From NCBI RefSeq assembly GCF_000003815.2, contig NC_049985.1, positions 9,290,247 through 9,354,246 on the forward strand: a stretch of 64,000 bases of DNA, read 5' to 3'. The position numbers and the translations under genes are program-made. The notes below the pieces were generated by a model that saw only the letters and a list, made by a program, of their open reading frames with translations, did no database searches and was not told the DNA's origin. Below are positions 11,261 through 23,868 of the stretch, piece by piece. This DNA comes from Branchiostoma floridae (taxonomy: Eukaryota; Chordata; Leptocardii; Amphioxiformes; Branchiostomatidae). Numbering within the stretch: the stretch's first letter is position 1; each line of letters starts with the position of its first letter.

Positions 11261-13587
11261 GTTCATTTAAGGATTCTTGAAGGTAAAGTAAGAGTTTTCA
11301 ACTGAGACTGTTGTATTTATTTTCAGCGAAATATTCTATATATTTTTGTTTACCATATGAACACTATTAATTCTTAGTTTTTATGATAGAATTTTGTCAT
11401 TGTGGCATTTTACTTACCTTTTATATGAGGTAAACAATGACTCACCCTCCTGGTTAAAGTTTCCCCATCCCATGACGGTGACGTCATCAAGCTCCACACC
11501 TATAGCATTCCGACTGGCTGTGGCACAGGTGAGAAACCAGGCGTCACGTCGTCTTAACCGGAACCACAGGTACGTCACGACAACTTTGAGACTTTTCCTC
11601 TAACCATGAGTATTCTCAGAAAACAGGGGACCCGGAAATTTGTGCATTACCACCCAAAACAAAACGTCGTCACTGTTTTTACGGTTTCAAAGTAACGGTT
11701 GGGAGGGGGGTCGACTGATTGTCAGCCTTGGGCAAATAGTCTACGCAGTATCCCGTGACAGGTACTGAATAGACTGTCCCAATTTTGTTTAGCATAACAG
11801 ACTGCTGGTTTTGTTATCAATACAAAACAGGTCGGTCACCTGAAAAGCGTCGTGTCATTGCATAAAGATTGATAGATCTGAATCCTTTTGTTTACATTAA
11901 AACCTTTAAATCAATGTTTCATAATACTACTGCTGTCTTCACCATAGTTGGGTACACAACACTCCACAGTGTTTGAAAAGTAATCAAAGCATTTTACCGT
12001 ACGGTCATCAAGATATACTCATGTGAAACCCCAGGAGAATGTTTCTCCCCCATCTCTAGTGAAAGTACATCATTTAAATTACCTTTTCTGTAAACTCACA
12101 TGCATTTTATGGCCATAGATAACCACAAACTGAAGATGAAGCATAACACATTTCATTAGCTAGTCGTGCGATGTGGCTTCTCTTCAGCTGCTTGCATGTT
12201 TACCCCAACACGCTGAGTCACTCCTATTCCAAGTCTTCTCGATAAATGTGTTGGGTTATTATGATCTCATAAATGATGTTATTACCACATACCAATGTCA
12301 GTCATTGTGAGTAGAAAGAAAGGTGGTGACAGAGACATCTGTTACAAAGTCTTAACTTTCAGCACATGTTAAACAATCAACCAATCATGAGTCTTTGTTT
12401 TGAATCTACCAGCATACTGAATGACTTCAGACATTGCTTTTGAAGTTAGATATCATTTGGTCACAACATTAAAGTAGATAAATTCAGAAAAGAAAACTTA
12501 AGTATTTCAAGTAAGAAACTTACAGTACTTATTTACTTGAATATTCTTATGACATCATTTATTATTGGTCAGTTTTGGATTGCAGTAAGTACAATCAGTT
12601 TATAGTTAACATCTATAGCAGAAAGGGTAGTATTTAATCTATTACAATATGACTACTGGGCATACTGCCCCAGGGTTGAGATGAGAATGTAAATCTTGAC
12701 TGTTTCTGTCGTTGCTTATACTGTACAGTTTGACTGACAAGTTTTCTTGTCATTTTTCTTTCCAGATTTGCAGCATCAGCCACCACAAGAGAAATTGCAA
12801 CTTTGTAACCATCTTGTCTCTCTTGGAGAGTGCATGCTAGGTATGAACTTACTGTTGTCATATGTGGACCTTATACATAATCAACTACCTGTACTGTGTT
12901 GTTTTGTTAGGAAACACCATAGAAACAAGCACATCTGTAAACAAAAGATTAGCCATTAGGGCAAGGACATATTTGTTCTGTGATGAGAGTCATTTGTCAC
13001 TAAGTGCTTGCCCCCGGGATAGAGGCCTTCAACAATAAAAAAGTAGATTATCCTGTCTTCTTTATTCAGTTGACAGTCACCTGTATCTTTAATCATTTAA
13101 TGTTTCATGATGAAGGTACTTAAAGACAATATCTATTGCAATTGACATGCTAAAGGTCAAATTTTAACACCTGCACAACTTCTCACAATGTTGAATAGTT
13201 TCCTTATACTACTGATGTATGCCATTAGGACATATTGTGGTTATACCAGATAGGATGTGTGTTTGTCAATATCACATGAAACTTACTTCTTACCTGTGTG
13301 TGTGTGTGTATTGGTTCCCTATATCATCTTTCTCTTCCATGACTTGACTTACAAAAATATGACCAGAAAACTTAAGGGAAATTTTCCTATTTGGTTGTCA
13401 AAGCAAGCCTGTATTGCCCTAAGCAATAACTGTTGACATGCCACAAAGATTAGTACAAAGGGACACTATAACTCTGTAAGTATTGACGTTATGTATATCC
13501 TTAAACAGAAGATGGGATTTTATTGTGGCATTTTGGATGCACTAGTTTTCATGCTAACTACATTGTTTTTTGACCAGGCATCACAAC
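11261..13587. other. Intergenic region between CAPN15 and the NIPA gene
   Basis: No convincing coding sequence. A 5' untranslated exon of the NIPA gene may lie here but I cannot identify it. Only AT-rich sequence and a short TG run near 13292-13308 are apparent. Confidence 0.5.
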
Positions 13588-16500
13588 ATGATAATAACAA
13601 TGGCTGTATTTTATTCTGTCCTCTACCTATGCTTCCTCTCTGCATCTCACGGTATTACACACAATGGCTGACCTGCTTCTCTCACAATGGTAAGTTATTT
13701 TGAAGCATCTATCTTACTACATGTACTGTGTTATTAACTATGCCCAGAGCTGGTCATGAACAATAACCTTGTGGAAGAGGTAGGTATAGGTTGAACTTGA
13801 CATTGACTCAAATGGCAGTTAGGAAAGTAATCAAACTCCTATTATAGACATAGAAGAGAAAACACAATATCTATACAGGGCTAACTAGTTTGACTATGAG
13901 GAAAGTCCCTAATATATCATACTATATGGGAAGTTGGGGAAAACAACATAATTTGTATCTTGGATTTCCCATCACATTTACCAACTTGTGGAGAAAGAGA
14001 TGCGTTGACTCATCTGCTAAAGTTGATCTGCCATTTGAGAGGTAGTCAAGTTTGCCATAACTCTTGCAACTGTCCCTTCCTTTTCTTTACTACAAGGGAA
14101 TGGGTGCTGCTACATTTGTTAGAAGTACATGTATGACCACACGGGGTGAAAGCTTGCTTTATGATCATGTATTTTGTCTTCCTTTTTTGCAGGGTTGCAC
14201 GTAGTTTGTTTTTATTTGTCACCATTTCATTTGCTATTTTGCATGTTGAATCTGGTTTGCTGCACAATTCAGAGACACCCATATGTTCGATAAACAGATT
14301 AGTCTACAAATATTTTGGCCAATGTAGAAGTAAATTTTTTTTCAAAGCATCTCGGAAACATTTTCTTCTACAAAAGATTCTTTTACTACCTTTAGAAACG
14401 TAGAAAAAGAACACATTGTCTTGTAAAAGAACAAACCCATTATATTGAAGAGCAGACACTGTAATCACTCTGCATGAAGTAAGCCAGATTCTGCCTGCTG
14501 CTTGGGTGAGCCTTTTCAGCTTGGTGTAAGGTCTGTAGGCTGCAAGTTTCTGGTGACGCATGCAGTCCCTCCATGCACCAGTTGGGGGCGTTGCTATGTG
14601 GTTCACTTTTGTGCCTTTCACCCCAGAAATGTCCGCCACACCCACTTCAGTCTCACTGAACACCATGGGTATGACAGTTGTTTTTTTGTGTGATCAAATC
14701 AATACTGTCAATGATCCTCTCCTAAACACAATTGTAGAATAATCACCCCAAAAATCAATACAAATTTCAGTGATTTTGTGATTTCACAATACATAGGCTC
14801 ATAGCAGCATTATATACACACACAAAAAACCTTCATCTAACAAAAAATTTGTTCATTGCAATGTAACTCATGTTCCTCACACAAGATTAGACTCAAATAC
14901 TCGGTTTTTCCTTATCAGAGAATGAAAATAATCAATTTGCAACAGAAATTTTTTTATGATTCATCAAGTAAACAAAAGATGATCACATATGTACATACTA
15001 TGATGTCAGTTTGCAGTGAATGATGTCATAGCTGTTATAGTTCCTGATCCACTAACATGTGAACAGAGGTATTCATACAGCCATTTTCATGTAACGTTAT
15101 ATATATCGTTTGTTCTAATGTGCGTCATGTCATGGTCTGTGCCTGGTACTCCGTTCACGTGGAAACAGCATGAATTATTAATGAGCATATCAGTCAAACT
15201 GTCCTTGTAAAGCCCAGACATACGTCTGCTATTCAGGTGTACTAGCAGCCATGCAAGGTTGGTACAGACGAATGTCCGAAAACAAGATCTGTTAAATCGT
15301 GGTCAAAAGCCTCCATTAGACCCTTATTAGTGCCCACCAGAATGGAAGGGATGACATGTTGTATTGATGTTGGCACTTTCCAGACAATCTGTTGAAAATT
15401 GAAAAGTGAAAATTGTTGAATGTTGAAATTGTAAAGATGTCCTGTTTTCTGGGTTTTGAGTATCTAAAAATAATGAAAACTTTCAAGACTTTGCCATTCA
15501 AAAATTTACATTAGATATTGACAAGTTGACATACTGTTGTTTGTTTTGTACATGTATTTGTGATGTTAACATCTTATTCTCCTATCTGTGCCCATAGCTA
15601 ACATAACCCCCACCATTGCCGCCGTGACGGGGAACACCACTATGAACGGGACGGACATCATCGTGCCTTCCAGGATGCCGCGGGAGGCGGACAGCAACTC
15701 CGTAAACTTCTACATCGGGCTGACTCTGGCCATCCTGTCCACCATCTTCATTGGTGCAAGTTTCGTCATCAAGAAGAAAGCGTTGATCAAGTTGTCGCAG
15801 TATGGCACCAGAGCAGGTTGGTGGAATGTGACGTTTCTGGTGTTGTTGTTGTGATACAGAAGTACAGGACTATCATATTCATAAGGCATTAAAGATCTAT
15901 TGTGCACACTGAGTCTTCAAGCAGCAAACTGGCAAATAATCCTTGTAATCCCTTTTCTTTGTAGTTGGTATTGTACACAGGTACTGAAGTAGTGTGTGAA
16001 AATGTATACATGTATAGTCAATACTCTGCAGTGGTGTTAGTAGCCAATATGCTGAAAAAACTAAAGGTGCCTTATTGTAGTAATGTGCTGTTTGAAAGAG
16101 TAAAAGCCTCATTAGGTTTTTGAATGTGAAAATGCGGCACAGGGAATAGTATGGATGCTGCAGCAACTGCAAACGAGGTTTGGGACAGAAAAAGCCTTTG
16201 TCCCAGAACTAGTTATCCGCAATTACCATCAGTTCTACATAATAGTGCATGCACACTTCATATATTGACACCATATGCAGGTTGAAAAGGTTGGGTGTGA
16301 CGTCAATGAAATGGACACTACAAATGACATCAATATAGGGGGCAGTGACAACTGACAAGTCTTTTCTTTTTAGGCAAACAAATTGCATGAAGAGAAAAGG
16401 CTTCACTGCCTATATTATTTATGAAGAACATACTGTAAATATTGAATTGTTCGTGGTATTTTTATTCCATGTGTTTTGTCTTCCTGCTGGTCCATTCTCA

Positions 16501-19500
16501 AACCCTAAGTACTGACTCAGTAGTACAGTATTTAAACGAGTGACTTTTCACAGTGGCACCGACAACAGTCCCAGGCTTTCCTTCTGTCGTTTGAATACAT
16601 ATTAGAAGATTGAGAGTCCTGATAGGCAAGATGTTCTACCCTTTAGTTTTCTACTGTCACCTCAGGAAGCTCCGTATCTTGATTATGCATCAAGACGAAA
16701 GGGATGACTGAGTGGAAGAAATGCAAATGTTTACTGTTTTGACTGTGTCCTTGAAATGCCTGCCAGAGGCACATGACTGTAGAGTACCAGTGTCTGGGGA
16801 GATGAAGATCTTTGACAACTGTTTCCTTGTGTTGAAAAGGGCCATTTAATTCTTCTAACTTCTTTATACATGAACAGTAGTGATGTGCTTTCTTGTTTTC
16901 TGAATTATTATCCGTAAAGGTATTTCCATTGTATTACTTAGGTGCGACAATGTTGTTTCAACCTCGAACTCAAAATACTGCAAAAACCTCCATTCTACTC
17001 CCTAGTTTTGTCCCTGCATCCATAAATGAATTTACAATACATTTTTTAACACCACTGTCTTGCTGGGAAAAGTACATGCTGTTTCTAATACCGGTTATAT
17101 TTTTTTTTAAGACAAAACATCTGACAATGACTCATGTATCAAAAAAACATGTCAAATTTTGAAAGGAAGGAGAGTCATGTGTTCTTCACATGGGTAAGCA
17201 TTGATCAATAATTGATAGCATAGATTCAAGTTAAAGCAGGAAGTATATCTCAAGATACCATAGCGATATGAATAGTTTATGAATGTAAAGGGACACTATA
17301 CAATCCAGTCATTCCTTTTCCCATTTCTTGATTATATGTCATCACTTGAACAACAATTCTATTGTGAAAAGATATCCTATGTCTGAGATGATCCCTAACA
17401 TCCAGGGAGGCTTTGGTTACCTGAAGGCTGTTTTTTTTCCAGAAGATAACTTACAGTTAAATGCAATCGTAATGTCATGCATTGGATGTAACAAAACAGT
17501 ATGCACCGAATGCCGGATGCACATAATTTTTACACATTTCACTGATCTGACTATGAGGTCGACCTAGATGTCTGTATTTTAACTACTTCATCTTGTATGT
17601 TGAATCTAATTGTCTCTTGATGTGACATGTACTTTTGCAATAAAGATATGTCAAGCACACAATGTAGGATATGTTACTGTTTATCTAACGCCTTGGTTAT
17701 TTTTCCAGAAGAGAGAAGACATACCAGGTAGTTACCTAAATGATACATGTAGATGTGGGAAATGTTGTTACATCTAGCACCTTGGTTGTTTTACCAGGAG
17801 AGGAATCTATGGTTACCTGAAGAATAGATGTATGAAATGCTATTGCTAACACCCAGGTTGTTTTTCCAGGAGAGGGAGGCTACGGTTATCTGAAGGAGTG
17901 GCTGTGGTGGGCGGGGTTCTTCTCCCTGGGGTTTGGAGAGACGTTCAACTTTGCTGCTTACGCCTTCGCTCCTGCCACCCTGGTCACGCCATTGGGAGCA
18001 CTAAGTGTCCTTGTCAGGTAGGGCTACTATAAAACTTCTCCCTGTTATCATTACATGGCTGAGCGCATTAAGGGCTGTCCTTGGCTTTTAACTTCATCTA
18101 TAATGTATGGTAAAATGTTTACAAGAAAAGGGAAAAGTTACAAAAGGGAAAATTGTGACTAGCGACTACTGTTGAAAAGGGCAACAATATTTTTTATACG
18201 CTAAAAGTCCTTGGTTTTTCTCTTACTAAGTCTTAGTGGTCATAGTAAATTATTTAGTCACCAAAGATATCTTTTAAATTGATATGCCTATTATAGTTCA
18301 GATGCAATCAATTTTAGTTGAAAGGAGAACAATAGCAAAGTTGTAACATAAATCCTGGGTGCCATCCTCTATAGTAAATGCTTGCGCTATCTTTTCACAC
18401 TTACCTGGAAAAGACTGAGTCAGAATTTACTTCTGAGGATGGTACCCAGGCTACCTCAGACAGGCATGAGGCAATGTTTCCAGTCAACTTTTGTTGTATA
18501 TTTCCAAGGACTAAATCTGCTCAAGTCTTCCTTCTTTTCTGACTGTTCTTCTTGCCCCACTCCAGCGCTGTGATGTCCTCGTACTTCCTGAGGGAGCGGC
18601 TGAACCTTCACGGGAAGATTGGGTGCATGCTGAGCATCCTTGGGTCCACTGTCATGGTCATCCACGCACCTGCAGAGGCCGAGGTCACCAACCTGAACAC
18701 ACTGTCACAAATGCTGATAGAACCTGGTAAGGACAGGATCATCCATGAAAACAACATGAATGTGTAATGAGATAAAGTAGAAATACAGGTATGGGCCTCT
18801 GACCATTTTGAACTACTGAGCTTTGTACTTGTTAAGGTAGGCCATGTGTGGCCAGTTAGCCCATGATAGTATTGTAACATCTGCTGTGGTTCAGAGTCTT
18901 TAGACCCAATAAAGGGAGAGGGACTCGAGACACGAGTAAGAGTGAAGGTCCCTCCTATAACCAACATACTAATGAAAACAAAGATTCTTCCTGGTCAGTC
19001 CTTCCTCTTAAGGATGTTCTCACAATGGAAATATCTTATGTCTCCCGCAGCTTTCATCACGTATGGTGTCATCGTGGTCATTATCTCCCTCGTCCTCATC
19101 TTCTACTACGGGCCAAAGTACGGCAAGACCAACATCCTCATCTACATCGCCATCTGCTCCATGATTGGTTCGCTGTCCGTCATGGCGTGTAAGGGTCTCG
19201 GCCTCTCCCTGAAGCAGACGTTCGGCGGAGACAACCAGCTGACCAACCTGCTGACATGGTTCTTGCTGGCGTCGCTGGTCGCCTGTGTGACGGTCCAGAT
19301 GAACTACCTGAACCGCGCGCTGGACATCTTCAACACCTCCATCGTCACCCCCATCTACTATGTCTTCTTCACCACCTTCGTCATCAGCGCATCCGCCATC
19401 TTGTACAAGGAGTGGGAGCTCATGACACCCAAAGACATTATCGGAACCCTGAGCGGTTTCCTCACTATTGTCTTCGGCATCTTCCTGCTGCACGCGTTCA

Positions 19501-19634
19501 AGGACGTGAACTTTTCCCTGTCCAACCTCCCCACCTTCATGAGGAGAGACGAGCCAAAGGAAATACACTTGTCGAACGGGAGCACCACATCATTATTACA
19601 GGACCCTCCTTCAGAAGAGGAGGTGGTTAGATGA
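13588..19634 (+). CDS. NIPA2: NIPA-type magnesium transporter (NIPA2-like)
   Basis: Multi-pass membrane Mg2+ transporter of the NIPA (DMT-superfamily) group, acting at plasma or endosomal membranes. Exons 15598-15816, 17870-18017, 18566-18726 and 19051-19634 join in phase. Diagnostic segments are [70 protein letters not shown] and [20 protein letters not shown]; the tail [12 protein letters not shown] fits NIPA2 best among human paralogues. The exon at 15598 begins in phase 1, so a coding exon lies upstream. I propose 13588-13651, which starts [11 protein letters not shown] and ends CAC G before GTATTA, adding a signal-peptide-like start ahead of the N-glycosylation sites NIT, NTT and NGT; total 391 aa. 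A stronger donor, GTAAGT at 13690, would use another frame with an ATG near 13629. Family call is firm, the first exon tentative. Confidence 0.88.
15817..17869 (+). other. NIPA intron containing decayed copies of the next exon's start
   Basis: A 2-kb intron. At 17401-17430, 17701-17730 and 17790-17825 it carries sequences resembling the real 3' splice site and first coding bases at 17860-17900. The copy at 17406 still reads GGFGYLK in one frame, against GGYGYLK in the genuine exon. The copy at 17798 lacks one base and meets a stop. The rest of the intron shows no other features. Confidence 0.6.
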
Positions 19635-21590
19635 TCACAGAAAGTTGGGAGTTAAGGTCAGTTAAGGTACTTAGGGTCAGTCCAGTTTTATTCCAGGGTT
19701 TCTGAACTGAAGGAGTACAGAAGCAGATTGAATTGTTTTGTCACCTGTAGCTGTAGTTAATAGCAGCACATTTATCTCAGGGCTTTGTAGAGTCTCACTG
19801 CAGTTTTATATAGAAAAAAAAGAACTCTGATGGGAATAATAAGAGTGGCCTAACCCATGAAAATATAGAAAGGGGAATGAAGCACTGCTAGTAACTTAAC
19901 ATATCATGTTCTACACATCTTTATAATACATGGTGACTTTACATGGGATAGTCAGCTAGGTTTGTCAACATCATGGAACATAAGCCACCATTTGCGAGAA
20001 TTATTGCCAAAGCTGGAATAATAGTTTTGTTATTGCTATGTACCCCCCTCCCCAGTGTCTACCCATTGTTGATCCTGCTTTTATTCATTCCACCTGAAAC
20101 AAAAGAAATGGTTCAGAGCCTTGTAGTAATAAACATTGAAACAATGTAAAACATTGATTATACAGAATGGAATATGAACATATCCAATGTAATATTTCAA
20201 TTTCGTATTGAAGAAAGATGTCACTTAATCTTTATCCACTCAAACTAACCAGTGTGCCATGGTCGATTTGGTACCTGGAGGTATTGTAGGAGTGCTAGAG
20301 GTTCAGTGCAATACATGTACTTTTAGTTCTGCCACAGATTGATGTTAAGAGTTCTATGTTATATGAACTTGTAAAGTTTGTCAATCAATCATTTTTGTAA
20401 TATATATTTGAAAATCTTGACTATATAGAGTATTTTACTCTGAGATGAAAGCTGCTGTAAAATTTTGTATGCTCAGAGCTGATTGATTTGTTTTACTTAT
20501 ATTTTGTCTTAACATATCTCATTAATTTGCTGATATGTACGTTGTTATGTTTAGTTTCTAACATTTTTTGTTTATAAACAAATGGGTTGTATCAGGTTCA
20601 GTGAGATATATTTTGTTGTAAATGTCAATTGTCAATCAATAAAATTTTATAGCTGGTTTGTAAAAGAAATTCTTGTTACTTAGTACTATATGACTGAGAA
20701 CCTGTGGAGGTGTCAGTCGGAAACTGTCTAGAGTGTACTTAACCCCCTGTACTTGTGTGTGTGTTTTATTTGTCATACATGTAGTTACCTCTTTTATTAA
20801 CAATTCGAATGAACCTTCAGACAATTCTATTATGATGAATATCAATAACCTAATTTACTGTTGTGGCTGCTTCTCAAACTGGTTGGCAGTCATGGTGTTG
20901 TGATAAGGTAGACTCCATGTTAGTATTGTAAATACTGGTGTTGTCATGGTTGTGGGGTACAGCAATTTCTAATGGTAGGACAGCATTTAATCCAGGCTAA
21001 CCTAGAACATGTCTTTTGCACCCTTTGTGACACAGTCATGGTTTTCTTCATCCACATATGTTGTAAAGACACAATTTATTGGGTTTATCTCAAATATTAG
21101 TAAACAGCCTAGAGAGCTGTAAGATACAAGGGACCTGGAACAATATGCCTTTGAGATATGCAACCCATGAATATTTGGTGTTGGTGAATCGTGTCATTTT
21201 TATGCGTTCAACAAAATGTACAGTACCAGTATGTATGCTATTCCACTACCAGACACTGGCTAGCAATACCTTGTACCCGTAGTGCCTTAGACTGAAGTTT
21301 GTCTTAGGTCCAACACTGTTTAATCATACACTGTGACACTCTTCAGAACTCTGCAGTATCCCTCATACAAGATAGATTGCCCAGTGTGTATTTTGATATA
21401 AGGATAAAAATTGTCCTATATTGCTATTTAGATTCTTTCACATTTCTGCAAAATGATTATGTACATTTTTCAATTATAATTGCAGTACATTGTGTTTTCT
21501 ATGTATATTCAGGGTGAAGTTGAGTTTTGTAGAGACCATCACAATGATGTGCAAGATCTATTTATGTTTTTGTTTGTGTGAAAATAAATA
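19635..21590 (+). other. NIPA 3' untranslated region (probable)
   Basis: AT-rich non-coding sequence downstream of the stop codon. Candidate poly(A) signals AATAAA lie at 20638-20643 and 21583-21588, so the 3'UTR is probably 1 or 2 kb long. I see no other gene here. Confidence 0.5.
20638..20643 (+). terminator. Poly(A) signal candidate for the NIPA gene
   Basis: AATAAA about 1.0 kb after the stop codon, followed by T- and GT-rich sequence. A second canonical signal lies at 21583-21588. Confidence 0.45.
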
Positions 21591-23868
21591 GAATTCATGG
21601 ATAAAGCATCAGATGTATTTTCTTTAAATTCCTTCAAGTGTATTTGAGCGTGCAAAGTGTAGTTAATGAAATGTAATTAAAATTAAGCCTACATTTTTTT
21701 GAGTGAAATTGGCCCTAAATGCTCCTTTGTCAGACCATTAATCACTACCATGACCACATAGAAGACTGTCACAACCAGAAGAGGTCAAATATTGCCACCC
21801 AGCAGGGTAAACCTGCAGTGCAACTGAGTAAAGGGTCCCACTGAATTTTATGCTGGTGTGTAAAAAGCGCCCCTTGACTGTTATACAATGAATAGCAGGT
21901 CAAATACACATGTGGATAGTGGGGTGGGGACAGCTTTAATGTTCCTCAACTTGCTGCATATGGCAGTGGATCAGTGTCCAACGAGTCTGGTCACCCTGAG
22001 TATAAAATACCCTCATGTCATCTCATCCAAATGAGTGTCTTAGACTGTAGTAGAAATCTAATGCAGCAGAACTGTCATGACGGAAGGGAGAGGTTAGATG
22101 CCTAATGTTAGAACAAATGTGAATTTTAGCTGGCAGTATACAGTACATCATCATTTATATTCTTTGTTCTAAAAAAACAAATTTCCCTGTTCAACTAAAA
22201 ATATGCTGAGGCTATCTATATCAAGGCACAAAGAAATGATACCAACATGAAGAAAAGCCTTGTTTTCCAAACAAATAAGGTGGGAACAATTTTCACATGC
22301 AGCAACAATATTCAAACTTGATCTGTTCAAGGTCAAGGAAATTAAAAAGTACATCTGCTGTAACAACTAAGTACAGGGCTAAAATGTCACATTACTTTTG
22401 AGGATTACTTTTAGCAATATCACAAAAGATTCATTAATATCCATGGTATATGAAAGGAGCCATTCAACACTTCACCATGCGTCTTTATATTTCAGAAGAC
22501 TTCAGTGTTTATAAGATATTAAGCAATTGTAGTGAATAACCATCAACCACAAGTAGAACATGTGTTGCTAAGATTTCAATATCATACATTAATAACTTGC
22601 TGCCATATTTTCATCTTTCACTTATGGATGCTGCTGTGATTAAAAAGCTATCAAATGAAAGCATTACATAGGACAAACCCAAACAGTACAGTATTGTGCA
22701 TTTACTGGGTTCTTAATGTATGGCTCATGTATTTAAGATATACAAGACACTACAGCACATCACATGGTACAGTAACTGTTTTATCTTAATTCCCACCATG
22801 AACAAGGCCTACAAGCCAGACTTTGTTATTTTCTTGGTCCTCAGCAAGGATTGCTGCATTCATCATCCAAACCTCAACACTGAGTAATTCTGCTTTTTTA
22901 CTTCTTCATTCCAGACTAATAGTTGCTGATAAAACACTGAGAACAATGTACATAACTAAATTTTGTTATAGCCTTAGTAGTGTACAGTGATTCTACTACT
23001 CACTCACTCTGCCATATGGTGAAATTTTCACCAGCATTTGTTGGTTGGCTCCTTGACTAAAAAGTTACAAATAAATCCTAATGCATGTTGTGGGTACGCC
23101 TTAAGTACATATCAGGAAAAATTCAAATCTGGATTTTTTAAAAAAAGTTGGGGTATCATTGCAACTTTGCGTACCTCTTATATCTCCCTAACTAATAGTA
23201 TACATGCATTATCACATGGATGAGAAGTAGAGGAAAGGACATTTCAGAAAGTATCGTATGCTGTACAATACTGTGTAGTTTTCAACTTGTATCTTGAACA
23301 AATCACTTGAGCAACAAATGTAACAAGACTTCTTCACTGTTAAACAGCTATCAGAGTTAAGGGAACTGGTGAAGACATATTTGGCATCATACATTGTACC
23401 AGTATTTACTGTAACGTTATACGTAGAGAAGGTGGGAATTTTTGCAGAACATTTGTGAACATTTCTTTCATAACAAAGGAGGCTGCCATATTTTGATACA
23501 TGTAAGATGCTACATTAAAAAAAACTGATGATTGCAAAAGGTCAAAAATATGTCTAGTCTCTCCTGAATATATTGTATTTCCATAGAAACACCAACATGG
23601 CTTCACAAGCTTACATTTAAGTTCCAACAATATGGCAACTACTTCATCACAAGATGACAAAATTTACACTGGACTGGCAATAGGAGAAAAAAATTACAAA
23701 ATATTCAAGCCATTTCCCCACACAGAGAGTGGTCACTGGCTGCTTGCGTAATTCATTAAAATTTGATCAAACCAGGTAATTTTACCACGCCATGTCATTT
23801 CACAGGAGACAGGGGAAGAGGTAACTGGAAAGAACTTAATCATGCCTAACAAAATCACATCAGTTACT
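21591..23868. other. Convergent intergenic region and LRRC59 3'UTR
   Basis: AT-rich sequence between the tail-to-tail NIPA and LRRC59 genes. The right part must include the LRRC59 3'UTR. I found no canonical AATAAA on the minus strand here, so the LRRC59 transcript end cannot be placed. Confidence 0.45.

Noticed and set aside
19020-19568. 182-codon minus-strand open frame opposite the last NIPA exon
   Set aside because: Antisense of a hydrophobic multi-pass exon; very acidic and without family resemblance.
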